Shown here piece after piece: positions 1 to 12,208 of a DNA stretch of 64,000 nucleotides; position 1 is the first letter of the stretch; every line of letters begins with the position of its first letter. A program made the translations under genes and the position numbers. Under the pieces are notes generated by a model. The model did no database searches. It saw only the letters and a program-made list of their open reading frames with translations, and was not told the origin of the DNA. Source of the stretch: an uncultured Opitutia bacterium (lineage in GTDB: Bacteria; Verrucomicrobiota; Verrucomicrobiia; Opitutales; Opitutaceae). The stretch covers positions 1 through 64,000 of the forward strand of contig CAIJZY010000060.1 of assembly GCA_903825285.1 (NCBI GenBank). Reading direction: 5' to 3'.

Positions 1-132
1 CCATTTCTTTATACCCACCCCACCTAAAATAGGCGCTTTTTGCCGAACATCCACGGACCAGAAATTTCTGTCCTCACTCTAAGAAAAGTCAGCGAACATT
101 GCGCTGAACATCGGCGAAAAAATCTGGGGGCC
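1..132. mobile_element. possible terminal part of an insertion element, mostly outside the window
   Basis: AT-richer than the rest of the window; interrupts a mutS N-terminal reading frame; on the minus strand carries three ATGTTC(A/G)GC-like repeats (GATGTTCAGCGC, AATGTTCGCTGA, GATGTTCGGCA), reminiscent of transposase-binding repeats. No transposase is visible. Confidence 0.3.
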
Positions 133-180
133 GACCTCGAAATACTGCTGCATCATCGGGGTGAGTTTCTCGGCCGCCAT
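133..180 (-). pseudogene. mutS: mutS 5' remnant (16 codons): MAAEKLTPMMQQYFEV, then GPQIFSPMFSAMFADFS-stop
   Basis: Manual minus-strand translation; LTPMMQQY is the characteristic MutS N-terminus; similarity stops after codon 16 and a stop follows 17 codons later. Confidence 0.6.
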
Positions 181-196
181 GAAGAATCCCGAGGAA

Positions 197-223
197 ACCA
201 CGAAACCCACGAAGCACACGAAA
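197..223. repeat. 3 x 9-bp degenerate tandem repeat (accacgaaa cccacgaag cacacgaaa)
   Basis: Read directly; CACGAA recurs every 9 bp. Confidence 0.7.
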
Positions 224-261
224 ATTTTTCAGAACCTTGCCTGCCTATTGTTTTCGGGTGA

Positions 262-4186
<3,925 letters not shown>

Positions 4187-4196
4187 CCCGCAGCGT

Positions 4197-4278
4197 CCGA
4201 TGTAGGGCGGGGTCGCCGACCCCGCCTGCTCGTCCTTCAACGTTAAAGGCGGGGTCAGCGACCCCGCCCTACATCGGG
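4197..4278. repeat. inverted pair of REP-like hairpins GGCGGGGTC-NNN-GACCCCGCC (BIME-like)
   Basis: ccgatgtagggcggggtcgccgaccccgcc ... ggcggggtcagcgaccccgccctacatcgg; each half is a hairpin and the halves are inverted copies. Confidence 0.85.
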
Positions 4279-4297
4279 CATGGCGCGGCTCTGCGAC

Positions 4298-5254
4298 TTA
4301 CTTTTGGGTCCAGAGCCGCAGGGACCCGAGCATGAAATCCTCGAGCGCCGCGGCCTCGTTGAGGTTCAGGCGCAGCAGTCCGACGTTGTGCTCGAGCTTC
4401 TCGATGGCGGCGGGATAGGCGCGGCGGGTCTTCTCGTCGCCGGTCGCCAGGCGCGGCAGTGAAAAGTCGCGCGTCGCGGCCTCGATCTCGGCGAAGAGCC
4501 GGGCGCGGAGTCCATTTGCGATGCCCGTCTCGATGGCAACCTGCTCGTCATCGGCCAGGTCGGCCGGCAGTTTTTCCTTCTGCCGCTTCCAGACCTCCTC
4601 GGTGCCGGCGTCCAGCACGGCGGAGAACCGCGCCACGAGGCCGTAGAGGGTGAAAATCTGCTCGGCGGCGGCGCCCTTGCCGCTCACGCCGCCGGCAAGC
4701 CGGCCCAGCCAGGCGCGGTAATCCTCCAGCCAGGCGGCCCAGCCGTCGGCCGCGACGGCGGTGGCGACGGCGGCGAAGCGGAAATGCAGGACGCGGCTCC
4801 GGATGGTCGGCAACAGCGCATAGGGACGGGTCGTCAGCAGGAGCAGCGTCGTGTTGGCCGGCGGCTCCTCGAGGGTCTTGAGGAACACGTTGGCCGCGGC
4901 GGTGTTCATGCGATCCACCTCGTGGAGGATGGCCACCTTGCGGGGCGCGACGGCGGGGGAGACCTGCACCTTGCCGATCAGGTCGCGCGTGGCGTCGGCC
5001 GAGATCTGCCGCATCTTGCCCGTGGGCCGCAGCACAAAGCAGTCGGGGTGCTGCTCGGGCGCGAACTGCGCGGGGGCCGGGGGCGCGTTCAGCAGCCGGT
5101 CGGCGATGGCGAGGGCGACGGACACCAGCGTGTCGTGGTCGTCGCCGTGGAGCAGCAGGCTGTGGGACAGCCGGTGGCGGGCGATGGCCTGCTCGATCAC
5201 GGCGACCGCGGGGGTGCCGGCGAGCGCGTCGGGCCAGGGCGAGGCGGCGGTCAT
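4298..5254 (-). CDS. holB: DNA polymerase III delta' subunit
   Basis: AAA+ clamp-loader features: SHSLLLHG, VDRMNTAAANVFLKTLEEPPANT; adjacent to tmk. Confidence 0.88.
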   Translation of the reverse strand: MTAASPWPDALAGTPAVAVIEQAIARHRLSHSLLLHGDDHDTLVSVALAIADRLLNAPPAPAQFAPEQHPDCFVLRPTGKMRQISADATRDLIGKVQVSPAVAPRKVAILHEVDRMNTAAANVFLKTLEEPPANTTLLLLTTRPYALLPTIRSRVLHFRFAAVATAVAADGWAAWLEDYRAWLGRLAGGVSGKGAAAEQIFTLYGLVARFSAVLDAGTEEVWKRQKEKLPADLADDEQVAIETGIANGLRARLFAEIEAATRDFSLPRLATGDEKTRRAYPAAIEKLEHNVGLLRLNLNEAAALEDFMLGSLRLWTQK

Positions 5255-5264
5255 GGTGCGGTGC

Positions 5265-5912
5265 TCAGCCCAGCCGCTCGCGGACGGTGGCCCAGATCTT
5301 CTTCTCCAGGACGTCCGGGGACAGCGTGCCGTCGAACACGGCGAAGCGGTCCGGCAGGCCCTGCGCGAGCACGAGGTAGCCCTCGCGGATTTTTTTGTAG
5401 AAATCGATGTTCTCGCGCTCCATCCGGTCCGGCAGGTCCGACGCGCGCTGCCGGATGCGGGCGAGGCTGACCTCGGTCGGCACGTCGATCACGATGGTGA
5501 GGTCCGGCATGACATTGCCGACGGCGAAGCGGTTGATCTGGGCGACCGGGTCAGCGGCGAGGTTGCGGCCGATGCCCTGGTAGACGGTGGACGAGTCGAG
5601 GTAGCGGTCGCTGAGGACGATGGCGCCGCGGGTGAGGGCGGGGGCGATGACCTCGCGGACGACCTGGGCGCGCGCGGCCGTGAAGAGCAGCAGCTCGGTC
5701 TCGGCGGACATCTCGTCGCCCTTGGAATTGTGCACGATGATGTTCCGGATCTGCTCGCCGATCTCGGTGCCGCCCGGCTCGCGCGTGGTGACGACCTCAC
5801 GTCCGGCTTCCTCGAGGCGCGCCGCAAGCCGCGACATCTGGGTGGACTTGCCGCTGCCTTCGGATCCCTCGAACGTGACGAGCCGGCCGGTGCGTTTGGT
5901 CTTCAGGGGCAT
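5265..5912 (-). CDS. tmk: thymidylate kinase
   Basis: VTFEGSEGSGKSTQMSRLAARLE P-loop, TREPGGTEIGEQIR, DRYLDSSTVYQG. Confidence 0.95.
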   Translation of the reverse strand: MPLKTKRTGRLVTFEGSEGSGKSTQMSRLAARLEEAGREVVTTREPGGTEIGEQIRNIIVHNSKGDEMSAETELLLFTAARAQVVREVIAPALTRGAIVLSDRYLDSSTVYQGIGRNLAADPVAQINRFAVGNVMPDLTIVIDVPTEVSLARIRQRASDLPDRMERENIDFYKKIREGYLVLAQGLPDRFAVFDGTLSPDVLEKKIWATVRERLG

Positions 5913-5930
5913 GGCGGGAGTCTGGAGGGA

Positions 5931-7043
5931 TTATTTCCAGTTCGCGAGGAACGTTTCGAGGTCGCCCAGCGAGGGGCTGCGGGCGGTGCGGACGTAGTGG
6001 CCGCTGGTGCAGACGCCGAGGGCGAGGGCGGACTCGGGCGGGCAGCCGAGCAGTTGCGCGGCGACAAAGCCGGCGTTGAAATGGTCGCCGGCACCGGTGG
6101 TGATCACCGGCTGCGCGCAGTAGGGTCCGGGCACCCAGCACGTGCCGTCGCGCGTGGCGCAGGCGGCGGACTCCTTCGGATGGATCACGACGGTGGTGAG
6201 GTCGAGGCGCGTGCGGATCTTGGCCGCCATGGCGCGCAGCCCGCTCTCGGTCTCCGTCTCCGTGCCGAAGCCCAGCACGCGGAAGACCTGCTGGGCCTCC
6301 TTGAGGTTCAGGCCGAGGGTGACGCGGCCGAACTGCTCGAACTTCGCCATCGTCTCCAGCGCGTAGGCCAGGTCGGCGGCCGAGCGCTTCTCCGGGTCCG
6401 CGAGGTCGAAGAAGAAGATGCGCCCCGGCCGCACCGGCACCTGCGGCAGCACGCGGGTCACGAGGTCCGTGAGCACCGCGGTGAGGTTGGGGATCATGGT
6501 CCAGTTGACCACGCCGACCAGGTCGGCGGCGGCGAGCGCGGCGCGGTAGGCCTCGGCGCCCATGACGGCGGTGATCTTTTCCGGCGTGATCTCGTCGAGG
6601 CTGCGCATCATGCCCAGCATGAGCTTGCCGTCGGTGAACTCGACCGCGGTGGTGGCCGCGGGCTCACAGAGCGAGACGACGGTCGCGTGCTTCGCGAAGT
6701 CGGCGAAGGCGGGATGGATGGCGCCCCGGCCGAGCGCGCCGATGTAGGTCAGCTGCGCGCCCTGGGAGAGGAGGGCCTGGGCCATGATCGGGCCGTTGCC
6801 GCCGAGCTTTTCCATGCGCGGGTAGAACTCGAGGTTGGTGCTCTTGCCCGCGGCGCCGAGGATGCGCTGGCCGAAGTCGGCGATGGTCGCGATGGGCGTG
6901 AAGTTCTCGCCCTGCCCGGCGCGCAGCGCCACGGGCGCCACAATCGTGTCGACGAAGCCGTCGAAGCCGATGACCGCCTGCTTGGCGGCGAGCTGGCCGC
7001 GGCGGGCGCGGAGTTCCTGCAGGGCGGTCGTCTTGAAGTCCAT
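5931..7043 (-). CDS. PfkB-family carbohydrate kinase
   Basis: GFDGFVDTI, GGNGPIMAQAL, C-terminal ITTGAGDHFNAGF; start MDFKTTALQ at 7043. Confidence 0.85.
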   Translation of the reverse strand: MDFKTTALQELRARRGQLAAKQAVIGFDGFVDTIVAPVALRAGQGENFTPIATIADFGQRILGAAGKSTNLEFYPRMEKLGGNGPIMAQALLSQGAQLTYIGALGRGAIHPAFADFAKHATVVSLCEPAATTAVEFTDGKLMLGMMRSLDEITPEKITAVMGAEAYRAALAAADLVGVVNWTMIPNLTAVLTDLVTRVLPQVPVRPGRIFFFDLADPEKRSAADLAYALETMAKFEQFGRVTLGLNLKEAQQVFRVLGFGTETETESGLRAMAAKIRTRLDLTTVVIHPKESAACATRDGTCWVPGPYCAQPVITTGAGDHFNAGFVAAQLLGCPPESALALGVCTSGHYVRTARSPSLGDLETFLANWK

Positions 7044-7153
7044 GCGAGGGTGCAGCGAAAAATCCCTCGCCCCCGCCCGCAAACAGAATCGCTCCCCGCC
7101 GCGCGGGAATTTCCGTTGAACGCGCCCCGCAAACCCTCCAACTGTTGCCGGTG

Positions 7154-7855
7154 ATGCCCGCCACGCTCCCGCTCCCCTCGCTTCTCGCCACCACCAATCT
7201 CTTCGAAGTCTTCCTCCGCTGCGACCCGGCCGGCCAGGTCATCACCAGCGGACTGGCCGTCTTCAGCATCATCGCCTGGTCGATCATGCTCGGAAAGCAC
7301 TTCGAGCTGAAGCGGCTCCAGCAGCTGAACCACTCGTTCGAGGCGCACCTCAACGACCAGAAGCGGCTGCTCGACCTGCCGGAGTCCTTCCGGAACAAGC
7401 GCTCGATCCCGTACGCCGACCTCTTCACCGACGCGGTGGAGGCCTACTGGCGCGCCGCGGCGATCAGCAAGGAGAAGGGCGACAACAACCCGCGCGCCCG
7501 GCTCGAGCACGCGGAGAACGCCCTGCAGCGCGCGCTTTCGCGCCAGACGCTGCGGTACGAGTCGAGCATGATCTTCCTCGCCACCATCGTCACGGGCGCG
7601 CCGTTCCTCGGCATGCTTGGCACCGTCTGGGGCGTGATGGAGGCCTTCAGCGCCGTCGCGGTGCAGGAGTCCGCCAGCATCAAGACCCTCGCGCCCGGCG
7701 TGTCCGCCGCGCTGCTCACGACCATCGCCGGCCTCGTGGTCGCGATCCCCTCGGTGTTCGGCTACAACCTGCTGCTCGGGAAATCCAAGCAGCTGATCAC
7801 CGAGCTGGAGAACTACGCCAGCGCGCTGGCCGACCGTCTCGAGCTCGAGACCTGA
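7154..7855 (+). CDS. exbB: MotA/TolQ/ExbB proton-channel family protein
   Basis: GAPFLGMLGTVWGVMEAF and APGVSAALLTTIAGLVVAIPSVFGYN. Confidence 0.9.
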   Translation: MPATLPLPSLLATTNLFEVFLRCDPAGQVITSGLAVFSIIAWSIMLGKHFELKRLQQLNHSFEAHLNDQKRLLDLPESFRNKRSIPYADLFTDAVEAYWRAAAISKEKGDNNPRARLEHAENALQRALSRQTLRYESSMIFLATIVTGAPFLGMLGTVWGVMEAFSAVAVQESASIKTLAPGVSAALLTTIAGLVVAIPSVFGYNLLLGKSKQLITELENYASALADRLELET

Positions 7856-7860
7856 CCGCC

Positions 7861-8295
7861 ATGGCCCGGACCTTCCGCCGCAAGAGCGCCCAGCATCCGA
7901 TCTCGGAGCTGAACGTCACGAACCTCATCGACCTGGGCTTCACGCTCCTGATCATCTTCATGATCGCGACGCCCCTGATCCAGCAGGAGCAGACGATCCC
8001 GGTAAACCTCCCGCAGGAGTCGAAGAGCGCGCAGGCCAAGCCCGACAAGAACACGCGCTACGTCGCGATCGCCATCGACGCGCGGGGCAACTTCTACCTG
8101 GACAACCGCACCGCGCCGGTGTCGTTCGCCGAGCTGCGGACGCGCCTGCGCGGGTACGCGGCCGAGCCCAAGACGCCGATCATCCGGATCCGGGGCGACG
8201 CCAAGCTGCCCTACGAGAAGGTGGTGCAGCTGATGGACGAGCTGAAGAAGAACAACCTGCTCAAGTTCACCCTCGACACCCAGTCCCCGAACTGA
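7861..8295 (+). CDS. exbD: ExbD/TolR-family biopolymer transport protein
   Basis: ISELNVTNLIDLGFTLLIIFMIATPLIQQ N-terminal TM; adjacent to exbB. Confidence 0.92.
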   Translation: MARTFRRKSAQHPISELNVTNLIDLGFTLLIIFMIATPLIQQEQTIPVNLPQESKSAQAKPDKNTRYVAIAIDARGNFYLDNRTAPVSFAELRTRLRGYAAEPKTPIIRIRGDAKLPYEKVVQLMDELKKNNLLKFTLDTQSPN

Positions 8296-8345
8296 GGCCC
8301 GGCGCCTAACAAAATCCCGGAACGAGCGTATAGTTTCCTGCTCCC

Positions 8346-9242
8346 ATGACCGCCCGCTCGCCCAGCGCCCTGCTCCTGTCGGCCACCCTGCACGGGTTGC
8401 TGGTGGGCATCGCGCTGCTGCTGGCCTACGCGGTCGAGAGCGACGTGAAGGAGCAGCCCAAGGTCTTCGAGCTGGTGGCAGGGGAGGGCGACAACTACGG
8501 CGCGCTGGAGGCCCCCGCGCTCGGCGTGCCCGGCGGCGTCAAAATCTCCATTCCCGAGCCACCCGCCGCGGCCCCCACACCGCCGGCCCCGGCACCGGTC
8601 GCCCCGCCACCGCAGGAGGCCGTCCCCGAGCCGGTGATCACCAAGGCGCCGGAGGAAAAGCCCGTGAAGGCCACGCCCAAGCCGGCGGAGACCAAGGCCC
8701 CGGATTTCTCGAAGCAGATCAAGCGGAAGATCATCCGCAGCGAGGCCAAGGCCAAGGCCGAGGTGAAAAAGGAGCGCGAGGCCGAGCAGAAGCGCCTCTC
8801 CAAGGAGGAATTTGACCGCCAGAACCGCGCCCGCGTCGCCGCGGCCAGCGGCGGGCGGGTGCAGCATGTGGACGCCGAAGGCATCGCGGGCGGCGTGGTC
8901 GGAGGCTCCGCCGCCAACAAGACCGGCGGCGCCGGGGGCAAGGCCCTGTCGCGCGAGGCAGGCGACCTGATGGACGCGTATTTCTCGCTGGTGAAGCGGA
9001 AGATGAAGGACGCCCTCGACAAGCCGCCGGGGCTCAGCGACTCGCTGACCGCAGTGGCGGAGTTCCACCTGGGGTCCGACGGCTCCGTCTCCGGCGCCCG
9101 GATCTCCCGCTCGTCGGGCAACGCGGAATTCGACCGGGCCGTGCTGGATGCCGTTTCCCGCTACCGCACGATCGGGGCGCGTCCGGATCACAAGGGCGAG
9201 ACGCTCGCCCTCACGTTCAAGATGAAGGAGGAGGACGACTAA
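8346..9242 (+). CDS. TonB-family energy transducer with Pro/Lys/Glu-rich linker
   Basis: N-terminal TM, PAPAPVAPPPQEAV linker, TonB-like C-terminus; follows exbB-exbD. Confidence 0.85.
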   Translation: MTARSPSALLLSATLHGLLVGIALLLAYAVESDVKEQPKVFELVAGEGDNYGALEAPALGVPGGVKISIPEPPAAAPTPPAPAPVAPPPQEAVPEPVITKAPEEKPVKATPKPAETKAPDFSKQIKRKIIRSEAKAKAEVKKEREAEQKRLSKEEFDRQNRARVAAASGGRVQHVDAEGIAGGVVGGSAANKTGGAGGKALSREAGDLMDAYFSLVKRKMKDALDKPPGLSDSLTAVAEFHLGSDGSVSGARISRSSGNAEFDRAVLDAVSRYRTIGARPDHKGETLALTFKMKEEDD

Positions 9243-9301
9243 AAAGTCCTTGCCTTCGCGCGCGGAAGTTTGATTTTCCACACCTCCCGTAGTTGGGAAT
9301 C

Positions 9302-9377
9302 GGGCTCTTAGCTCAGTTGGTAGAGCGCCTCAATGGCATTGAGGAGGTCACCAGTTCGAACCTGGTAGGGTCCACCA
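9302..9377 (+). tRNA. tRNA-Ala (anticodon GGC)
   Basis: Hand-folded cloverleaf: acceptor GGGCTCT/AGGGTCC with the G3:U70 pair typical of tRNA-Ala, anticodon loop ATGGCAT, TTCGAAC T-loop, encoded CCA. Confidence 0.97.
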
Positions 9378-9384
9378 CTTTACA

Positions 9385-9407
9385 CCCCGTCGAAAGACGG
9401 GGTTTTT
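9385..9407 (+). terminator. rho-independent terminator after tRNA-Ala
   Basis: CCCCGTC-GAAA-GACGGGG followed by TTTTT. Confidence 0.95.
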
Positions 9408-9478
9408 GCTTTCATCGGCGCCGCACTGCGACGCACGGCGGACTTGAAAAGTGACGGTGAGTGACAGAGGGTTCCGTC

Positions 9479-10348
9479 ATGATTCTTCCGCCGGTTCTGC
9501 GGCGCTGGTGGCCGGTCTGTTTTCTGCTGGCCAGCTTGGCCGCACCGCTTGCCGGCCAGCACACGCTGTTCGCCGAGCGCGACGGAAAATTCTTCCTGGT
9601 GCGCAGGGTGCACGGGAATACCCCGATCATGGAGGTTGAGGGAAAGCAGGTAGTGGCGGACGAGGGACAATACAGCCTGAAGCCGTGCGACGACTACCTG
9701 CCGGTCTTTGTCGAGGTGCGGGACGTGGAAGTGAAGGTCCGCCACCATAACTTGAGGGGCGCCACGATGAACCGCGAGTGGATGTTCCAGGCCACTTGTG
9801 AAACACCCTACGCCCTGGACGATGTTTATGTCGTCTTGGTCATGACGTCGGCGACCAAGGAGGAATTGCTCTTCGTGCAGGAGGTCGGGACCTTGGAACC
9901 GCACCAGTCCAAGTTGGTCGCGGCGAAGCTGCGCCTGGCCTTTGATCTGGGCAAAGGGAAGTACACGCTGCACCTGTTCTCCGGAGGTCAGGAGGTGCTG
10001 CAGTCGAGAATTCCGCCCGCGGAGCGCGAGGCGGCACTGGACCGCATGACGGCCCGGCGCATCGCCGGAGTGCAGGACGCCGCGCCCCAGCTTTTCACCG
10101 GAGCGTCGCCGGAATATCCACGCGAGCTCCTGAAGGAGAAGTCCAAGGGGCAGGCGGTCATTTCCCTTCGCATCGGCCCAAACGGCCAGGTTTACGATGC
10201 GGCCGTCAAGCACGCGACCGATTCGGCCTTCGGCCGATCCGCGCTGGAGGCCGTGCAGCAATGGCGTTTCCTGCCCCGGGTGCAGGGCGGCCGCCCGGTG
10301 GAGACGCGGGTGGATGTGCCGTTCAATTTCACGCCGCCCGCCAAATAG
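9479..10348 (+). CDS. secreted protein with C-terminal TonB-like domain
   Basis: Signal peptide; C-terminal GQAVISLRIGPNGQVYDAAVKHATDSAFGRSALEAVQQWRFLP. GTG at 9461 is an alternative start. Confidence 0.75.
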   Translation: MILPPVLRRWWPVCFLLASLAAPLAGQHTLFAERDGKFFLVRRVHGNTPIMEVEGKQVVADEGQYSLKPCDDYLPVFVEVRDVEVKVRHHNLRGATMNREWMFQATCETPYALDDVYVVLVMTSATKEELLFVQEVGTLEPHQSKLVAAKLRLAFDLGKGKYTLHLFSGGQEVLQSRIPPAEREAALDRMTARRIAGVQDAAPQLFTGASPEYPRELLKEKSKGQAVISLRIGPNGQVYDAAVKHATDSAFGRSALEAVQQWRFLPRVQGGRPVETRVDVPFNFTPPAK

Positions 10349-10374
10349 ATATAGGCCGGGCCAGGTGCATGGGT

Positions 10375-10396
10375 GGGAGCGAGCTTGCTCGCTCCC
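10375..10396. repeat. REP-like palindrome GGGAGCGAGC-TT-GCTCGCTCCC
   Basis: Perfect 10-bp stem; same core as the repeats at 16561 and 16768. Confidence 0.85.
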
Positions 10397-10433
10397 GCAG
10401 TCGACCCGTTCACCTAGTTAACCTAATTTCCAC

Positions 10434-11960
10434 TCAGGCCTTCGTCAGCCGGGCCAGCAATGCCGCGCGGGCATCGTCCACGCTCCAGTAGGTCTCCACG
10501 ACCTTGCCGTAGCTGGGCATGACGAACCCCAGCAGGCATTTTCCCAAATAATTCTTGAAGCCAGGCGCGGCCTTGTCCGCGAGATAGGCGCTCTGGGCCC
10601 GCACGAGCGCCGTCATGTCCCGCCGTGCGGCCAGCGCCTGCAGGTCAGCGGTGTGCGCGGCGTAGAGATTCGCTGTCCGGTGCCTATTGTAGAGGAAGGG
10701 TCCAACGAGGTTGAGCAAATGCCGCTGGGAAGCGACCAGGTCGCCCAATCCCTGCTCACCGGCTTTCTCCGTGATGAACGTACACTCGATGGCGAGCAGG
10801 TGTCGCACACCGGCCTCGCCGCTGATGCCGAGGGTGAGCGCAGTGGCCAGCCGCGCGCGCATGGCCGGCGAGACCACCGCGTGGTCCAAGACAAAGCCAC
10901 TGGTGGTCACGGCGAGCTTCTGCAGGACGCGGGCGACCATCGCACGAACCAAGGTGCGAGACGAGGGCTCAAGCTTAAGGCTCACCTGCAGCAACGGCAG
11001 CAGCGTCGCGATCGCATCGTCACCCCGGCCCGCGAGCGCCTGCAGGCCGGCGATGGCGCACGCATGCTGGCCGTAGGAGCGGAACGGGGAGAAGGCGATG
11101 ACCTCGGCATCAAGGCGGGCCGGCGTGAGATCGCCAATTCGGTCAGAACGGTTGAGCTCCTCAATCCAGGCCCGGACCGGCGCGAGATCCGCCCAGTCGG
11201 CCTCGACGGCCTCCCGGTGCCGCGTGAGCCAGGCCGTCCACTCGGCCGGCTTGCTTGCATCAACGAACCGGTCGGTACCCGAGAAAATGCGATCCGGCGC
11301 CTTGAATCCCTTGCCGAGCGGATGATACCGGCCGTAGCGCATGAGCACGTTGAAGCTCGCCTCCGCCTCGGGAAAGCCGGGCGAGAGTTGCTCGAGCGAG
11401 ACCGGGGCCACCAGGCGGGGGTCGTCCACGGCGAGATACGCCAGCAGGGACACGATCACAACGTAGCCCGCGGCAATCCTGGGCCACGAGCGGAGCCGCC
11501 ACACGACGATTGTCACCATCACCGGGAGGACCACGACCAAGCCGAAGAGGTAGCCCAGGTCGGTCAAGGGATTGAAGGACAGGTATGCGGCCAGCGGGTC
11601 CACGATGTCGGCGTAGAATCTCGACAGCACCGCCAGGTCCGCCACCAGCACGGCCGCGAGCATCAGCCCGGCATAGACCAGACTGCGCGAGCGCTGCGCC
11701 CACAGTCGCCAGCCGAACAACGCACAGGCCAGCACCGTGAACGCGAACAGCGCGGCGGCCGGCCCGAGGTTGCCCGGCACCTTGGGCAGCCCGCTCTGCA
11801 TCAACCGAGTGACAAACGAGGCGGAATGGGGGAGCAGCGCCAGCGCGCCCAGGTCGACCAGGAAGGACGCGCCGAGGGCAAGGACCACGCGAGCCACGAC
11901 CCGCAGCAGCGTGTTCCAGGCCGGCAGTGCCGACGGGGCGGGTTGCTCAGCGGGATTCAT
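10434..11960 (-). CDS. uncharacterised multi-spanning membrane protein (508 aa)
   Basis: Long ORF with several hydrophobic N-terminal segments and a soluble C-terminal half; no family recognised. Confidence 0.7.
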   Translation of the reverse strand: MNPAEQPAPSALPAWNTLLRVVARVVLALGASFLVDLGALALLPHSASFVTRLMQSGLPKVPGNLGPAAALFAFTVLACALFGWRLWAQRSRSLVYAGLMLAAVLVADLAVLSRFYADIVDPLAAYLSFNPLTDLGYLFGLVVVLPVMVTIVVWRLRSWPRIAAGYVVIVSLLAYLAVDDPRLVAPVSLEQLSPGFPEAEASFNVLMRYGRYHPLGKGFKAPDRIFSGTDRFVDASKPAEWTAWLTRHREAVEADWADLAPVRAWIEELNRSDRIGDLTPARLDAEVIAFSPFRSYGQHACAIAGLQALAGRGDDAIATLLPLLQVSLKLEPSSRTLVRAMVARVLQKLAVTTSGFVLDHAVVSPAMRARLATALTLGISGEAGVRHLLAIECTFITEKAGEQGLGDLVASQRHLLNLVGPFLYNRHRTANLYAAHTADLQALAARRDMTALVRAQSAYLADKAAPGFKNYLGKCLLGFVMPSYGKVVETYWSVDDARAALLARLTKA

Positions 11961-11970
11961 GAATTGTCAG

Positions 11971-12015
11971 CCGGATTCGGTGGCGAATCCGGTGTCACGC
12001 CTACAGTGACACCGG
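11971..12015. repeat. two consecutive palindromes: CCGGATTCG-GTGG-CGAATCCGG and CCGGTGTCAC-N7-GTGACACCGG
   Basis: Directly read; the second resembles 47438-47464. Confidence 0.75.
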
Positions 12016-12208
12016 CCTTGTCACGGGGCAATCCCGGTCTGCCGGAAGATATGCGTAGGAAGGGTCCGACGAGCGTGCCGGCCCTAAAGCCGGTCTTATT
12101 TTGACGCTCCCGCTTCACGCCGGGCTTGCCAGCCGCGGGCGGGCGCGCAGGGCTTACGTCAGGCCGGGTCCGACGCATCTCACGCCCGGTCCATTCAACC
12201 CGTTCACC

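Noticed and set aside
40-261. 73-aa plus-strand ORF
   Set aside because: Spans the mutS stub (antisense) and the 9-bp tandem repeat; no plausible product.
4851-7154. 767-aa plus-strand ORF
   Set aside because: Antisense to holB, tmk and the PfkB kinase, all strongly supported by motifs.
12079-12105. weak GC stem plus T-rich stretch (gccggccctaaagccggtcttatttt)
   Set aside because: Short stem with interrupted T-tract; not called as a terminator.
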